In this document: one piece after another, positions 26,934 through 37,898 of the stretch
Layout of the letters: every line of letters begins with the position of its first letter
Numbering within the stretch: position 1 is the stretch's first letter
Assembly: GCA_030686995.1 (NCBI GenBank)
Contig: CM060702.1
Location: 69,035,440-69,099,439 of the forward strand
Direction: 5' to 3'
Source: Artemisia argyi
Lineage: Eukaryota; Streptophyta; Magnoliopsida; Asterales; Asteraceae
DNA length: 64,000 nucleotides
Notes under the pieces: model-generated
The model's input: the letters and a program-made list of their open reading frames with translations, nothing else
Database searches by the model: none
Told to the model about the DNA's origin: nothing
Made by a program: the position numbers and the translations under genes

Positions 26934-28340
26934 TGATGAGGCGAAAAATAAACCACTTTTAGGGGGTCATTTAAGCCCGGAATTGAATTTATTTGATCAA
27001 ATATTGCCCTAAATCATTCCTTTTGTGATTTTAGGTACTTTGGGAGTGAAATCTGGAAAAGGAAGCAATTCGGACATTTTTGGAGCATAAAAGTGAAGAA
27101 AACGCCAAAGTCTTAATTTTCCTTGCTGGGAACAGTAGGTGACGGCGTCAAGAAGAAATTTCTGATGGCGTCAAGAGTAAATTCCATGACGACCAAGTAC
27201 AGAATTGACGGCGTCACGAAGTAGGGCGTCAAGAGTAAAATTCATGACGGCCTGGAAATGCATAACACATGACGGCGTCAAAAGTAGATCAAGGCAGTCC
27301 GAGAAGTATTTTGGCGGCGAGATGACGGCGTCACAAAATTTGTCTTGACGCCGTCAGACCCTATTTCCTATATATAGTTTTCTAATTTTCACATTAAAAG
27401 AAGAGAGAAGTTTTGGAGAAACCCTAAGTACGAACTTGGTACGAATTTTACAGGTTTTTCAAGGGTTCTAAGCCCTTGATACCTTTCATGTGTAATTGAG
27501 ATAAGTATTCTTTTAATTCAATCAATATGTCTATGTGTTGGTTGTCTATATCTTGTTCTTGTCTTAATTCCATCATGCTAGGCTAGATCTATCTTGTGTT
27601 TGCTTGGATCTAATGAAACCTAGATGTTAATTATGTGTTGATTACTTGTTTATAGTTGTATTGGATGAATGAATTCGATGTTAGGCTTAAGAAAACTGGC
27701 AGATCTCCAAATGGTAACATGCTTGAACGTCTTAGGAAACATGAACTCATGTGCACTAGGTTTTATTGGTTGTATTTAATGCATGAGCCACTGTTTACAA
27801 TCCCTATGGTTGTGCTGGGCATGGCATAGGAGGATATAAGAGCTCATAGGATTGGGGAGTTAAGTGCGCCACCCCATGAATGGTATTAAGGAATACAATC
27901 CGTCATCCACGCAACTATAACAAGTAATTAACGTGTAAAAGATGTCTAGGGAGTAGTGAAATCTAAGTAAACATATTTTCTCCACTTATTGCTTACAACC
28001 TTAGTTTAATTTAGTTTATTTTCATTTCTAGTATTTTATTTTGATTGCATCTTTAGTATTGGGTTAGTTGACTAGCAACTAATTCCGCCCAAATCCTTCA
28101 AACCCGAGATTTTTACTTGCTTTCTAAAAAAATATAAAAATACAAAAAATAATCATCCCTCACCTTTAGAACTAGTATTTAGGTTTTCTAATCCTAGCGA
28201 CACTATTCCTAGCTGAACGATCAATCCCCCGGTACTTGTCACTATACTATACTACAACGATCAGGTACACTGCCTGGTGGGGGTTGTAAGCTTCTCGAGA
28301 TCCCTCGAGAGGTAAAGCCTGGTGCGATTCCCACGTATCA
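26934..28340 (+). mobile_element. solo LTR of the Gypsy family, inserted in the Copia-3 LTR
   Basis: The 1407-bp LTR starts TGATGAGGCGAAAAATAAACC and ends CCCACGTATCA. The 5-bp duplication GTAAA is on both sides (26929-26933 and 28341-28345). It is the same family as the LTRs of the complete Gypsy element at 45.7-53.4 kb, clearly more diverged from both than they are from each other. A TATATATA box is at 27369-27376. Confidence 0.93.
27139..27357 (+). promoter_or_regulatory. TGACGGCGTCA motif array upstream of the Gypsy LTR TATA box
   Basis: About eight intact or degenerate copies of TGACGGCGTCA (or its complement TGACGCCGTCA) lie in the 220 bp just before TATATATA at 27369. Several variants differ by C-to-T or G-to-A at CpG. 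The same array is in both LTRs of the full element and two perfect copies lie inside that element (49106-49139). Confidence 0.75.
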
Positions 28341-28631
28341 GTAAAACAAAATCTTAGTTTTAAAGACTTGCATAAACTAGACTTTTGCTACATTTTACAT
28401 TTCATAAAACACAACACTTTTTATTTCTTAAAATAGAATTGTCACATCACATTTATGGCAAGTTTTGTCAATATACATTTATGGAAAGAAATGTGTTTGA
28501 CTTACTAAGTGGTTGCTTGCAAGTTTAGTGTTTGACTTGATATTATGAGATGTGACATTGTTTGGTTTGCAAGGTGTAATGAGATGTGACTTTGTTTGGT
28601 TTGCAAGATTTATTGCAAAACCAACTGCAAG

Positions 28632-28719
28632 CCCGGCGGAACCCTGGGAGTACACGGGCGGAACCCATCTGAGGGTTCCGCCGTATCCGCCAGGCCTGCA
28701 GAAGGCTTTGCTATAAATA
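28632..28719 (+). promoter_or_regulatory. Copia-3 LTR promoter: GGCGGAACCC/GGTTCCGCC motifs plus TATA box
   Basis: GC-rich inverted words (CCCGGCGGAACCCT, GGCGGAACCC, GGGTTCCGCC, CCGCCAGGCCTGC) fill 28632-28700. They are followed by TATAAATA at 28712-28719. Similar words recur inside gag at 30910-30970. Confidence 0.65.
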
Positions 28720-29372
28720 CCAAGCCACAAGTTGATTTTTGGCTTATCACTCTACATCATATTTTACACACACACATTCATTCTTTCATCTAACTCTTTA
28801 ACATTACATATGTGAAGTTTCTTTTTGTAGCAAAGAGATTCACGAGCTCATTAAAAGTAACAAGTATTCAACACAACGTTGCAAGACTTGTTAGCTTAGC
28901 ATTGTGTAGACTTGTGTAGTTTACACTTCGTTTGATTGTGTATTTTCAGTAGTGATCGGTTAGTATTTTAGTCCTCAAAATACAAAGTGTATTGGGAGTA
29001 GTTGTACCCTTGTAAATGAACTAACGGGAGTGGTTGTACCCTTGGTAAAGAACTCGACATCTAGATTAGTGTCGGTAAAAGTATAAGCGACGTGTAAGGT
29101 TTTCTCCGCCGGTGAAAGGAGCTTGTTGACTAGTGAAAGAAACTCTCGAGTTGGATACTCGGGGCGTGGACGTAGGGCGAGGAAAAAGAGTCCTTGTAGC
29201 CAAACCACGATAAATACTTGTGTTGTGGTTTGATCGTTTCTTTCATTTACTTGCATGTTATATATTGTGTTTGTGTATATATCTTTGATCAAACGGAAAG
29301 TTTCAAAGCTAACTAAACAAGTTAAAAGATTTTAATCTGTAAACTATTCAACCCCCCTTCTAGTTTTCCACA

Positions 29373-29390
29373 ATTGGCATCAAGAGCTAC
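29373..29390 (+). other. Copia-3 primer-binding site
   Basis: ATTGGCATCAAGAGCTAC directly follows the LTR end. It matches the plant Copia pattern TTGGTATCAGAGC, complementary to the 3' end of initiator tRNA-Met, with mismatches. Confidence 0.75.
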
Positions 29391-29427
29391 GTTACTCAAG
29401 CTTTTAAAATATATTGTGTTTTAAAAC

Positions 29428-31314
29428 TTGAAACGATCCATGGATTTTGAAAAGTACAAAGAAGGGCAATCTATGCAAAGACCACCACTCTTTGAAGCAA
29501 ATGGTTTTATATATTGGAAAAACCGTTTTGAAACTTACGTGAAATCTAAAGATATAGATTTATGGTATATAATCATTGATGGTGATAACGTAGTTACCAA
29601 CATTAAAGATGATGACCAAAAGAAATTGATTGGTAAAAATATTGAAGCTAAAATGATGCTTTACAACGCTTTGCCTAAGAAAGAATATGAAAGAGTCATT
29701 TTGTGTAAAACCGCCAAAGATATTTGGCAATCTTTAATTGTCACTCATCAAGGAAACTCACAAGTTAAAGATAACAAAATTGATCTTCTTGTTCAACAAT
29801 ATGAACAATTTGTTATTTCCGAAGATGAGATTATTGATAATGCTTTTGCTAGGTTTAACACTATTATTACTTCACTTAAAGCACTTGATGAATCTTTTTG
29901 TAGTAAGAACTTTGTCACGAAATTTCTTAGAGCACTCCATCCGAAGTGGAGAGCAAAAGTGACGACAATTGAAGAATTTAAAGATCTTTCAAGCATATCA
30001 CTTGATGAGCTAATTGGAAACCTCAAAGTTCATGAAATGGTAATGGAAAAAGATTCGGAACTAGTGAGAGGCAAGAAAGAAAAAGTTAAGTCCATTGCCT
30101 TGAAAGCTAGAGTCCAATCAAGTGATGATGAAGAATCTACTTCGGATAGTGATGATGAGGAATATGCTATGGCCGTTAGAGACATCAAAAAGTTCTTTCG
30201 TAGAAGAGGAAAGTTTGTAAGGCAACCTAAAGATGACAAGAAAACTTTCAGAAAAGATCGTGATGATAGGAAAGGAAAGGTTGAAAGAAAATGCTATAGG
30301 TGTGGAGACACAAGTCATCTTGTAGGAGAATGTCCAAAACCACCCAAAAGCAAACCTCAACAAGCTTTTGTGGGTGGTGCTTGGAGTGACTATGAAGGAG
30401 ATGACGATGTGCCAAAGAATGATGATATTGCTCTCATGGCTCACAACTCAAATGAGGTATTATCCGACTCGTCTTACTCCTCTATTGATGATGATACTTT
30501 ACAAAAAGAATATAATAAACTTTGTGAATTGAGCCTAAAAATCATAAACAAAAATAAATTTTTGAAAACTAAAAAGGAGTTTTTAGAAAATGAAGTTTAT
30601 GAATTAAAAGAAAAAGCTAAGAGATTAGAAAAGAGTTAAGGTGTTGACACTTCTTGCAAATCATGTGAAGAGCTTAAACTCGAAGTTGAGAAACTTAAAA
30701 TTACTCAAAAAGATCTAATAAAACAAACCACAAAGTTTAAGAAGTTTGATAAGAGCATTTCTTGTGCGGATGAAATTATGAAAATTCAAAAGTCACCCTT
30801 TGATAAAACAGGACTAGGATTCATGAAAATAGAAACTTCAAAGGGTCAAATGAAACAAGAAAAGATTGCACAAGAAATTAACAAAATTGCTACAGCAGCC
30901 TGCGGATCAGACGGAACCCTATCCAGGGTTTCGCCCGTTGGACCCGAAGGTTCCGCCAGGCCTGCTGCAGCAGTAACTCCATCCACATCGGATCGTTCAA
31001 AATTTGTTAAAGTTACGTATAAAAATGGAACAAAACTTGTGTTTAAAACTGGAGTAGGACTTAGTAAAAATGAATTTAGAGCTACGACTACTCAACCAAG
31101 ACCTAAGACTCCAATTCCCAAACGCCCCTTTCCAAAGAGCAACTTCAACGCTCTACCAAACTACCAACATGTTTGGAACCAAAACACTCCTAGACATTAC
31201 CAAACTCCAAATTACATGTCATGGAACCCTTATGCTCTATTTTCATACTTGGAACAAGTTAATGGTATGCTTAACCAAAATGGACCCATGAGAAATTGGG
31301 GACCAAATGTTTGA
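29428..31314 (+). pseudogene. Copia-3 gag, one premature stop
   Basis: Gag starts [20 protein letters not shown] and has the usual [18 protein letters not shown] segment near residue 30, a UBN2-type middle region, and a zinc knuckle CYRCGDTSHLVGEC near residue 290. A charged coiled coil follows (KNKFLKTKKEFLENE). A TAA at 30637-30639 interrupts the frame, which then continues open to the TGA at 31312-31314. Gag forms the virus-like particle and binds RNA. The long coiled-coil tail recalls the SIRE/Maximus lineage. Residues about 495-520 are encoded by a copy of the LTR's GC-rich motif. Confidence 0.88.
30910..30970 (+). repeat. LTR-type GC-rich motif inside Copia-3 gag
   Basis: ACGGAACCCTATCCAGGGTT, then GGTTCCGCCAGGCCTGC, share CGGAACCCT and CCGCCAGGCCTGC with the promoter motif of the Copia-3 LTR (28632-28700). 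Here it is translated as a Gly/Pro/Ala-rich insert. Confidence 0.6.
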
Positions 31315-31332
31315 GTGTTTTTCATAAAATAG

Positions 31333-31643
31333 GTGTGCCTCAAAGTTTGTTTGGAACCGGATGAATGGATTAAAGATAGCGGTTGTTCAAGGCACATGAC
31401 GGGTAACAAAAGCCTCTTCACTTCTTATCACAAATGTGACGGAGGTAATTTTACGTTTGGTAGTAAAGCTAAGAGCAAAATCATCGGAAAAGGTACAATC
31501 TCTCATGACTCCCTTTTTATAGATGATGTAGCTCATGTTGATAACTTAGGTTTTAATCTCCTTAGTATTAGTCAACTTTGTCGTAATAAGTATAATGTCC
31601 TTTTTAGTGAAAATGGTAGTAAAATACTTAAAGATGGTATAAC
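31333..31643 (+). pseudogene. Copia-3 protease and start of pol, cut by the Copia-2 insertion
   Basis: The frame is the same as gag, separated by stops at 31312 and 31327. It encodes [18 protein letters not shown], the Copia aspartic protease active site (DSG), then NLGFNLLSISQLCRNKYNV. It breaks at 31643, where the Copia-2 LTR starts, and resumes in frame at 62316. Protease processes the polyprotein. Confidence 0.88.
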
Positions 31644-32128
31644 TGTTGAACTATAAGACCTTGATAGATCTTCTTGAGCACTCTAGAATCGTTAGCTATG
31701 TTACTGTAATCAATAACACACTAATAGATAATCTCTGTATCTTGTATTTTAAAGCGGAAACAAATACAAGTGTAATACTAAGAACTCTTGATCCTCTATG
31801 GATCTTTTTGATAATAATGAAAGTGTTTTCTCACAAAAACTATCTTCAATACATAATCGTGTGTTCCTTTTATACACAAGGAACCCTAAACCGTTTCCCA
31901 AGAAACGTATATTCTAAAACTTCTAAAAGATATGCATTATCACTTCTTAAATAAACTCATGCATATCCAAACTATAATACATAAAATACGGAAATACTAT
32001 ATCCGCAGAAACTAATAATGCTGAAACTAGTCTTCAGGAGATACACTGCTTCAGCAGGAACCAGCTCTTCAGCAGTAACCTTCAGCAGAAACAGTCAGCA
32101 AAATTCTTACTTAACAGAATTCCCAACA
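31644..32128 (-). repeat. Copia-2 3' LTR (485 bp)
   Basis: On the plus strand it starts TGTTGAACTATAAGACC and ends ATTCCCAACA; TSD ATAAC lies outside. A TATAAAAG box on the minus strand is at 31867-31874. CTGCTGAA-type words cluster at 32032-32099. The other LTR lacks about 170 bp present here (about 31670-31850). Confidence 0.9.
32032..32099 (-). promoter_or_regulatory. CTGCTGAA/TTCAGCAG motif cluster of the Copia-2 LTR
   Basis: Five or six copies of TTCAGCAG (CTGCTGAA on the element's strand) occur within 70 bp, upstream of the LTR TATA box. The same cluster is in the other LTR (62219-62290) and once inside the element (36632-36687). Confidence 0.65.
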
Positions 32129-32143
32129 ATCCTCCCCTAATCT
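32129..32143 (-). other. Copia-2 polypurine tract
   Basis: AGATTAGGGGAGGAT on the minus strand directly abuts the 3' LTR, the expected place for plus-strand DNA priming. Confidence 0.8.
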
Positions 32144-32880
32144 TGAATTTGACCTGGTTAAGTTCAAGATTCTTGATAGATCTTCAAAATAACATACCAA
32201 GAGGATTGTAATTAGATAGCACCAGCAAAGAATCATCTTCAGCAGAATCTCTATGATCAGCAAATACTTGAAAGCTCCATTCTTTGCAGCAACAAATGAC
32301 TTAATGTACATCAAAACAAATTAGTTTCATACTATTCTCATCACTTCCAGGTGTGTTAACTCCTGTGAGAGGTGAATCATTGAAAATAATGGATTTGATG
32401 TCTCTTTACCAATAGCCATCACTACTGGAGTAGCCAAGTGTTCTAAGGTACACTGATAACCACATGATTTTTAGCAAATCATCAGCTATAAACGGATTTG
32501 AGATGTCTTTACCTGTAGCCGTTTGCTCAGGACTAGCCAATTATTTTGATGAAAATCATCTTGGTTAACTGATTACCAAATATGGTTTTCCACTGCCTTT
32601 ACCACAAGCCATATACATGTGGGCTAGCCAATTATTCAGAATCCATAAAGGAAAAATCCATGGTCAATTGACAACCATTTCAGCTACTTAGCAATAAAGC
32701 ATGGGTGAGTTGAAAACCCTATGGTTTTGAGCAAACCATTACAGCTATCAACATATTTGATATGTCTTTACCAAAGCTGTACCCTTTGGACTAGCCTACT
32801 TTGTGATGGAATAGTCAACATCAGGTAAGTTGATAACCAAACCTGCATACAATAGATACAATACTATACAACAAAATGTT

Positions 32881-32929
<49 letters not shown>

Positions 32930-32941
32930 AAATAAGAAAAC
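32144..32941. other. Copia-2 3' untranslated region with T43 run
   Basis: No coding region is seen between ORF3 and the polypurine tract. Words such as TAGCCAATTATT and CAGCTAT repeat irregularly (about 32400-32800) as a degenerate array of roughly 100-bp units. A run of 43 T is at 32883-32925. Confidence 0.6.
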
Positions 32942-35900
32942 TTAAACAGAAGCTACTCTGGAAGTCTTAATCCTTTGTTTGAAGACCTTCACCAAAGATT
33001 CAGCAAACAACCTTGCATTCCCAACTGGATCAGGAGGAATCTCCAACTTTTGTTGTAGCATTTTCTCCATCAGAGACACTTTCAGAGGATATCTTTTGCT
33101 TATATCCATAATAAGCCTTAAACCAGTTGTAGTTTCCAAAACATGAACATAAGGCATAGGATAGAACTTCCAACTCTGAACTTTCCATCTCTGATTGTTC
33201 TTCCATATGTCATAACTAGCACCAGTGGGAGTAGAAGAATGAAACAACACTTTTAGATCACCCAACAAATACAATCCAGACCCTTGAGGAGTATGATTTG
33301 CATAATACTTTAGAACCAACTCATATAGAGTGACCAAATCCTGAAGATCCACAAGATGTAAAATCTCTTGAAGAAATGTAAAGGATATGAAAGTTTTATC
33401 TAATCTGTAAATGGTATTAACTTGACCATTTTCAGTTAACTCCCAGTGAACCAAAACATCTCTAGTTCCCTCAGACCAATCATCAGGGGATCCTTCTCTT
33501 ATAAAAGAAGCATCAGTAGCATTCACATTTATTAGGCTTTGTTTGGAATGTGAAGTTCTGACTCTAGCCATTCTCTTTGCTCTTCTTCCAGGAACATAAA
33601 TAGCTGCATTAGGTAGAGAAGATGCATCAGGAACTTCAGCTTCAGCAGATTCACCTTCTGCAGCATCATTTTCCACTGATGGATTATCCAAGTGTTCATC
33701 AGTAGAATCCTGAGAAGATTCAAGTGCAGCAGATGCATATTGTTCATCCATAGCCTTCCTTATCTGTTTGTTTCTAGCAGCTTGAAGTTCAACTTCTCTT
33801 ACCTTAAGCTCATGAAATCTAGCAAGTTCAGCTTTTTGTTCAGCTTTTTGTTCCTCATCTAACCTCTTAGCAGCCTCTTCACCCAATCTTTCCTGCTCCA
33901 GTTGTCTCCTAGTTCTCTTTCTAGATGGAGGATCTGCTGTCATCACTTTTGCTTTACCTTTATCCACATAAGATGAAGCAGCAACATGTAGTACATCAGC
34001 AGAAGTATCAGGTAAAGATACCTTTTCAGCAGCAATAGGAATATTAACAGATGAAACAGCATCAGCATTAAGGAGAGGAATAGTCTCAGAAGCACCCATT
34101 CCAGCTTTGTCATTTCTAGCCTTGATTCTGTTATAAATCTCAACCAGTTTGTCAAATGGAAGTGCCCACACTTGTTTCTTAGACCAAGCATTATTAAACA
34201 ATGAACTGCTTTGACTTTTCACATATGTTCTCATATAATCCCTCTGCTGTGCTTGAGTCATAGGTTTATCTCTTTTAGCTTTGGCTTTTAACTCATCTGC
34301 TACCTTCTTCCTCAACTTTAGCACTTTCACAATTTCAGAAGCCCAGTCTTGTTTCTCCACCCTTTTACCAAGAATGCCTTTAGCTAAATCAGAATTATCA
34401 AGCACTTGTTTTCCAATATGCTGCCAATCTGACTCATCAAACTCTTGAACAGCTGCATCCAATTCTCTTTGTCTTTCAATAGGCAAAGTAGACACATAGT
34501 TTTGGGTGGCAGACTGGTATGCTGCATCAATCTTAGCTTGCTGTTCCTCAGCCATATTAGCACTCTTCTTATAATCTTCCCAATCTTGGAAGAGTTTTTC
34601 TTGTGCAGCTCTTTCTTCAGCTGTAACAAGCTCATCCACAGCCACATCTGTTCTTTCAGCAAGATCATCATGAGGAACATTCAAATCTTCCATACGTTCA
34701 TCATGTAATTCTTGAACCTCTCTATCAGGAGAACCTTGTTGATTCTCAGATGAATTATGAACAGGGGAATTCAAATACTCTTTCCCTGCTACAAAGAATG
34801 CTTCTCCTGATGTATTCCCTTTATCAGCAGATTTGGCATCATCAAAACCACTTGGTGATTTAGGTATATCAATAGCTTCAGCCATGAGCACATCATCATC
34901 ACCACTAGACACTTTGGAAGATTCAGCAGCTTTCCTTGCCAAATACTGTCTTGTACTTCTTCTTCTGCTGAATTGAATTTGTGGTTTAGATTTAGGTACT
35001 TCAGCATTTTTATGAGGAACAACATGAGACTGTCTAGCAACTTCTGCTAGAATCTCAAGAGAATCCAAATTTGCCTCCTGAGCAACTTCAGTAGTATCCA
35101 ACCCATCCTTACTTTGCTTCTGCTGATTCAGCTGTGCCTCCAAATCTTGAACCTTACTTTTCAAACTTTCAATTTCATTACCAAGAGTAGTCTTGGTATC
35201 AGCAAGCTCTTTTTGGAGATCAACAGTCATTTTCATGTACCTACTAAGTGAATCATATACAAAAGTGAGAGTAATAGGGTCCTCTGCTCTACCAGCTGAT
35301 TGCTCAGTGGTAAGTGGAGCTTCATTGAATCCAGCAGGAGAAACAGACTCAGGTACAACATTAGGAAAGCCTTCATTAATTGGCTCTCTCATAGGGCTGG
35401 GTGAAGGTAGTCTAGTGATCTCAGGTTCAAGAGGCTGAAAGTTATCTTCAAACTCATGAAATTGCTCAGCTGGAGCATCCTGAGATGGTGAAATGGTAGG
35501 ACTAGGTGACACATGTACAGGGGTAGTTGGTGGTAAGTCAGTAGAAATAGGTAATGGTTCAGCAGTTGTAGCTGGCTCTTCCTCCATTACCACTGAAGGA
35601 TTACCATCAGCAGCAACACCTGAAGATGATGGATTACCATCATCAGCAGCATTATGAGTAGGCACATTACCAGCATCATCACCCTCAACTACATTGTCAT
35701 TGCCATGTGGCAACATAGTTTCTAACATATGGTGATGTTCCCCAGTATAATTAGTTTTCATTGAGGCAAACAACTTAGAACCAAGACTTTTAATAGGCAC
35801 ATGGGTTCTATCTTCAATGGTTATGTCTAAAATTATTTGTAAGAATCTAGGGTACATTAAAAACTTATGTTGTTGTTTATCAATATTTTCTAGCATATTA

Positions 35901-36428
35901 TCAAAAGATAAACTTAGAAAAATTATAAGTTAGACCCTTAGAAAGACAAACAATACCACAACCCAATTGCAGAGAGAATTGGTTCCATCCACCACACTTG
36001 TTGCTTATACATTGCAGCAGCAAATGCACCAAATATCTCTACTTAGGACAAAATTGATTCTTGTGCCACTTAGATGTATCAGTACTTTGATATCCAGCTT
36101 CCCTTAGCCCAGCAAGAATCTCTGCAGTGTTGGAATGATACACACCATTCTCATCATCCAACTGAAGCTTTGTCCTAATCAATCCTTCTGTCACCACATA
36201 CTCTACACCATCAATCTCAGCTACAATCTCTGTGTCAGATCTCTTAGTAGCAGATGCCCAAAATTGCTTCACCAAGGATTCACAAACCAGATTGGGACTA
36301 TGTGTCAAAGCATAATTAATCTTTGACCTTTGTAGAAATTCCACCATTAAATCGAATTCTTCATGTCCCTTTGCCTTTTTCAGAATAACATACTTGTTAT
36401 GATCGCCTCTCAATTCGAGTTGTGCCAT
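32942..36428 (-). pseudogene. Copia-2 ORF3: very large accessory ORF downstream of pol
   Basis: It starts MAQLELRGDHNKYVILKKAK at 36428. A TAG at 36039-36041 (probably from TGG) and a one-base shift in the TTTT run near 35905 break it; the remaining 984 codons (35896-32942) are fully open. The open part has a Pro/Ser/Thr-rich acidic region, a coiled coil (LQKELADTKTTLGNEIESLK, about residues 230-265), Lys/Glu-rich helices and a conserved-looking C-terminus (WKVQSWKFYPMPYVHVLETT). I see no signal peptide or clear membrane segment, so it is not an obvious envelope protein. Similar proteins are common in Asteraceae as unnamed or misnamed entries. Position after pol and before the polypurine tract matches extra ORFs of other plant retrotransposons. 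Confidence 0.75.
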
Positions 36429-36872
36429 TTGAATGAACTTGCGTGAGACGGTTATGAATTACACAGAGAATAATGGGTTTAAGTGGAGTGATAAGCGAAT
36501 AATGTTGTTTAGGAAGAGATATGCAAAGTGGGTTAAATTTGGAAGTTCCCCAATCGTGGTCAAAATTATCGGAACTAATTATTGACCGAGTCTGACGTGT
36601 AATTCAAAAACTTCCAATTTGAAATTTTACCCTTCAGCAGAAATGAAAGTCAAATCTGCTGAAGAATGGTCAACATCAGCAGAAACCAAGCAAATGTAAA
36701 AATATCTTCGGTGAATATCTTGATTTTACTGTGCCACCCAACTCGCATTAATTATCGTAACTCCTAAACTTTGCTTATTTAATCACCCCAAATCACATCT
36801 CAGTCACCAATTTACCCCAAATCATCTTTCAAACCCTAATTTCCCAATTAAACCTAATTCTCCACCAAAACC
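36429..36872. promoter_or_regulatory. bidirectional gap between the divergent Copia-2 accessory ORFs
   Basis: This 444-bp gap separates ORF3 (leftward) from the antisense ORF (rightward). It holds three TTCAGCAG/CTGCTGAA motifs at 36632-36687, the same words as the Copia-2 LTR promoter side, and a TATA-like TTATTTAA at about 36775-36782 facing the antisense ORF. No good TATA box faces ORF3. Promoter function is inference. Confidence 0.45.
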
Positions 36873-37322
36873 ATGTCATCAAACCCAGAAACCTCAGATC
36901 ACAATTTCTCTTCTTCATCTTCAGAAGAAGATTTACCACCATATCCATGGGAGCTTGATGATTCCGACTATGAAAGAGAACTGGAGAAACGATGGGATGC
37001 ACAAGAAAGACAATGGAATGCTCATAGGAAGGGTGAACCAAGCTATGTACCCATTCCTGCTGAGAGAGAGCTTGTCTCTCCCTTCATCTGTACCTCTGAT
37101 GAAAACTCTTCAGAGGAAGAAAATGAAGATCCAACCTTTCTTCCTCCTTCCACACCAGAGAGATCCCAACCAAGATCAAGTAAGAGGGATCCATCTCTTC
37201 CAACATCACAAAATTTGGTGTTGGATCTTCCTGCTCCAGGACCTGGTCTTCCTCATCAAGAACATATTGGACAGAGCAAGAAGGCTGAGATCATACGTAA
37301 GGGAAAGGAGAAGCTGAAGTAG
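36873..37322 (+). CDS. antisense accessory ORF of Copia-2 (149 residues)
   Basis: An intact ORF runs against the element's transcription, from an ATG in good context (CAAAACCATGTC) to TAG. The product is acidic, serine- and proline-rich, probably disordered: EEDLPPYPWELDDSDYEREL, then SDENSSEEENEDPTFLPPST, ending with a basic KKAEIIRKGKEKLK tail. No known domain. It lies between the pol end with its polypurine cluster (37841-37899) and ORF3. AT-rich sequence with TGTAATAAGTAATAG follows (about 37468) and may hold a poly(A) signal. Antisense additional ORFs have been described in some plant LTR retrotransposons (Retand/Tat group); in a Copia element this is less familiar to me. Confidence 0.6.
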   Translation: MSSNPETSDHNFSSSSSEEDLPPYPWELDDSDYERELEKRWDAQERQWNAHRKGEPSYVPIPAERELVSPFICTSDENSSEEENEDPTFLPPSTPERSQPRSSKRDPSLPTSQNLVLDLPAPGPGLPHQEHIGQSKKAEIIRKGKEKLK

Positions 37323-37840
37323 ATGATTGAGGAATGTTGCCATGGACCAAAGTTCTTGAGTATTTTCTTGACTTTGGTACTTGAGCATCTTCACAGTCTT
37401 CCTTCTCTTCTTTTTCAATTTTCATCTTTAGCTTCATCATTGTACTTGTCATAGCCTCAAGTATTTTGTAATAAGTAATAGAAGCTAGTAGTACTTAATT
37501 AGCCAAATGTTTAGGAATGGTCATTGTAATTCAGTTGGAACTTTGAATGTAAGCTGTAACTTGTTTCTTTGAATGAATGAAAAGATCTTCTTAATTAATC
37601 AACTGTGTAAGACCTTCAGCATAATCAACTCATCAGTAGAAACCATGTTCAGCACTTTTGACCACATTCCTTTGACTTCAGCTCATGGTGACTTTAACAT
37701 ACAACTTACAATCTCAGAACATCTACAAAACAGACATAAAACATGCAAATACACCAAACAACTTGCAAAAATATTAGTGGGTTAGTGTTAAAACTTAGAA
37801 ATTATACAACTTATACAAATCTACAAAGTTTACACTCATT

Positions 37841-37888
37841 ATCCTCCCCTGAGGCATATGCCTCCCTTGAGGCTTATGCCTCCCCTTA
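37841..37888 (-). other. internal polypurine cluster of Copia-2
   Basis: On the minus strand three purine tracts follow in tandem: AAGGGGAGGCAT, AAGGGAGGCAT and AGGGGAGGAT. The last is the same word as the real polypurine tract next to the 3' LTR. It lies just 11 bases after the pol stop, so it could act as an internal (central) plus-strand primer site. Confidence 0.6.
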
Positions 37889-37898
37889 AACTTTGCAG

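Larger units (their letters stand above)
26838..29372 (+). repeat. Copia-3 5' LTR (about 1.12 kb after removing the Gypsy solo LTR)
   Basis: The LTR starts TGTTAATACAAATATCGCC, matching the Copia-1 LTR start (TGTTGACATAAATAATGCC), and ends CTTCTAGTTTTCCACA like Copia-1. Its parts are 26838-26933 and 28346-29372. A TATAAATA box is at 28712-28719. The region 28980-29240 is clearly alignable with the matching part of the Copia-1 LTR. Confidence 0.88.

Noticed and set aside
34445..34708. plus-strand ORFs opposite ORF3 (also 35193-35438)
   Set aside because: They are shadows of ORF3 codon bias, with no start context or domain, unlike the antisense ORF at 36873.
32942..36428. ORF3 as a synaptobrevin/longin or envelope protein
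   Set aside because: I recall such automatic names on similar Asteraceae proteins, but I see no longin fold motif, signal peptide, fusion peptide or clear membrane anchor.
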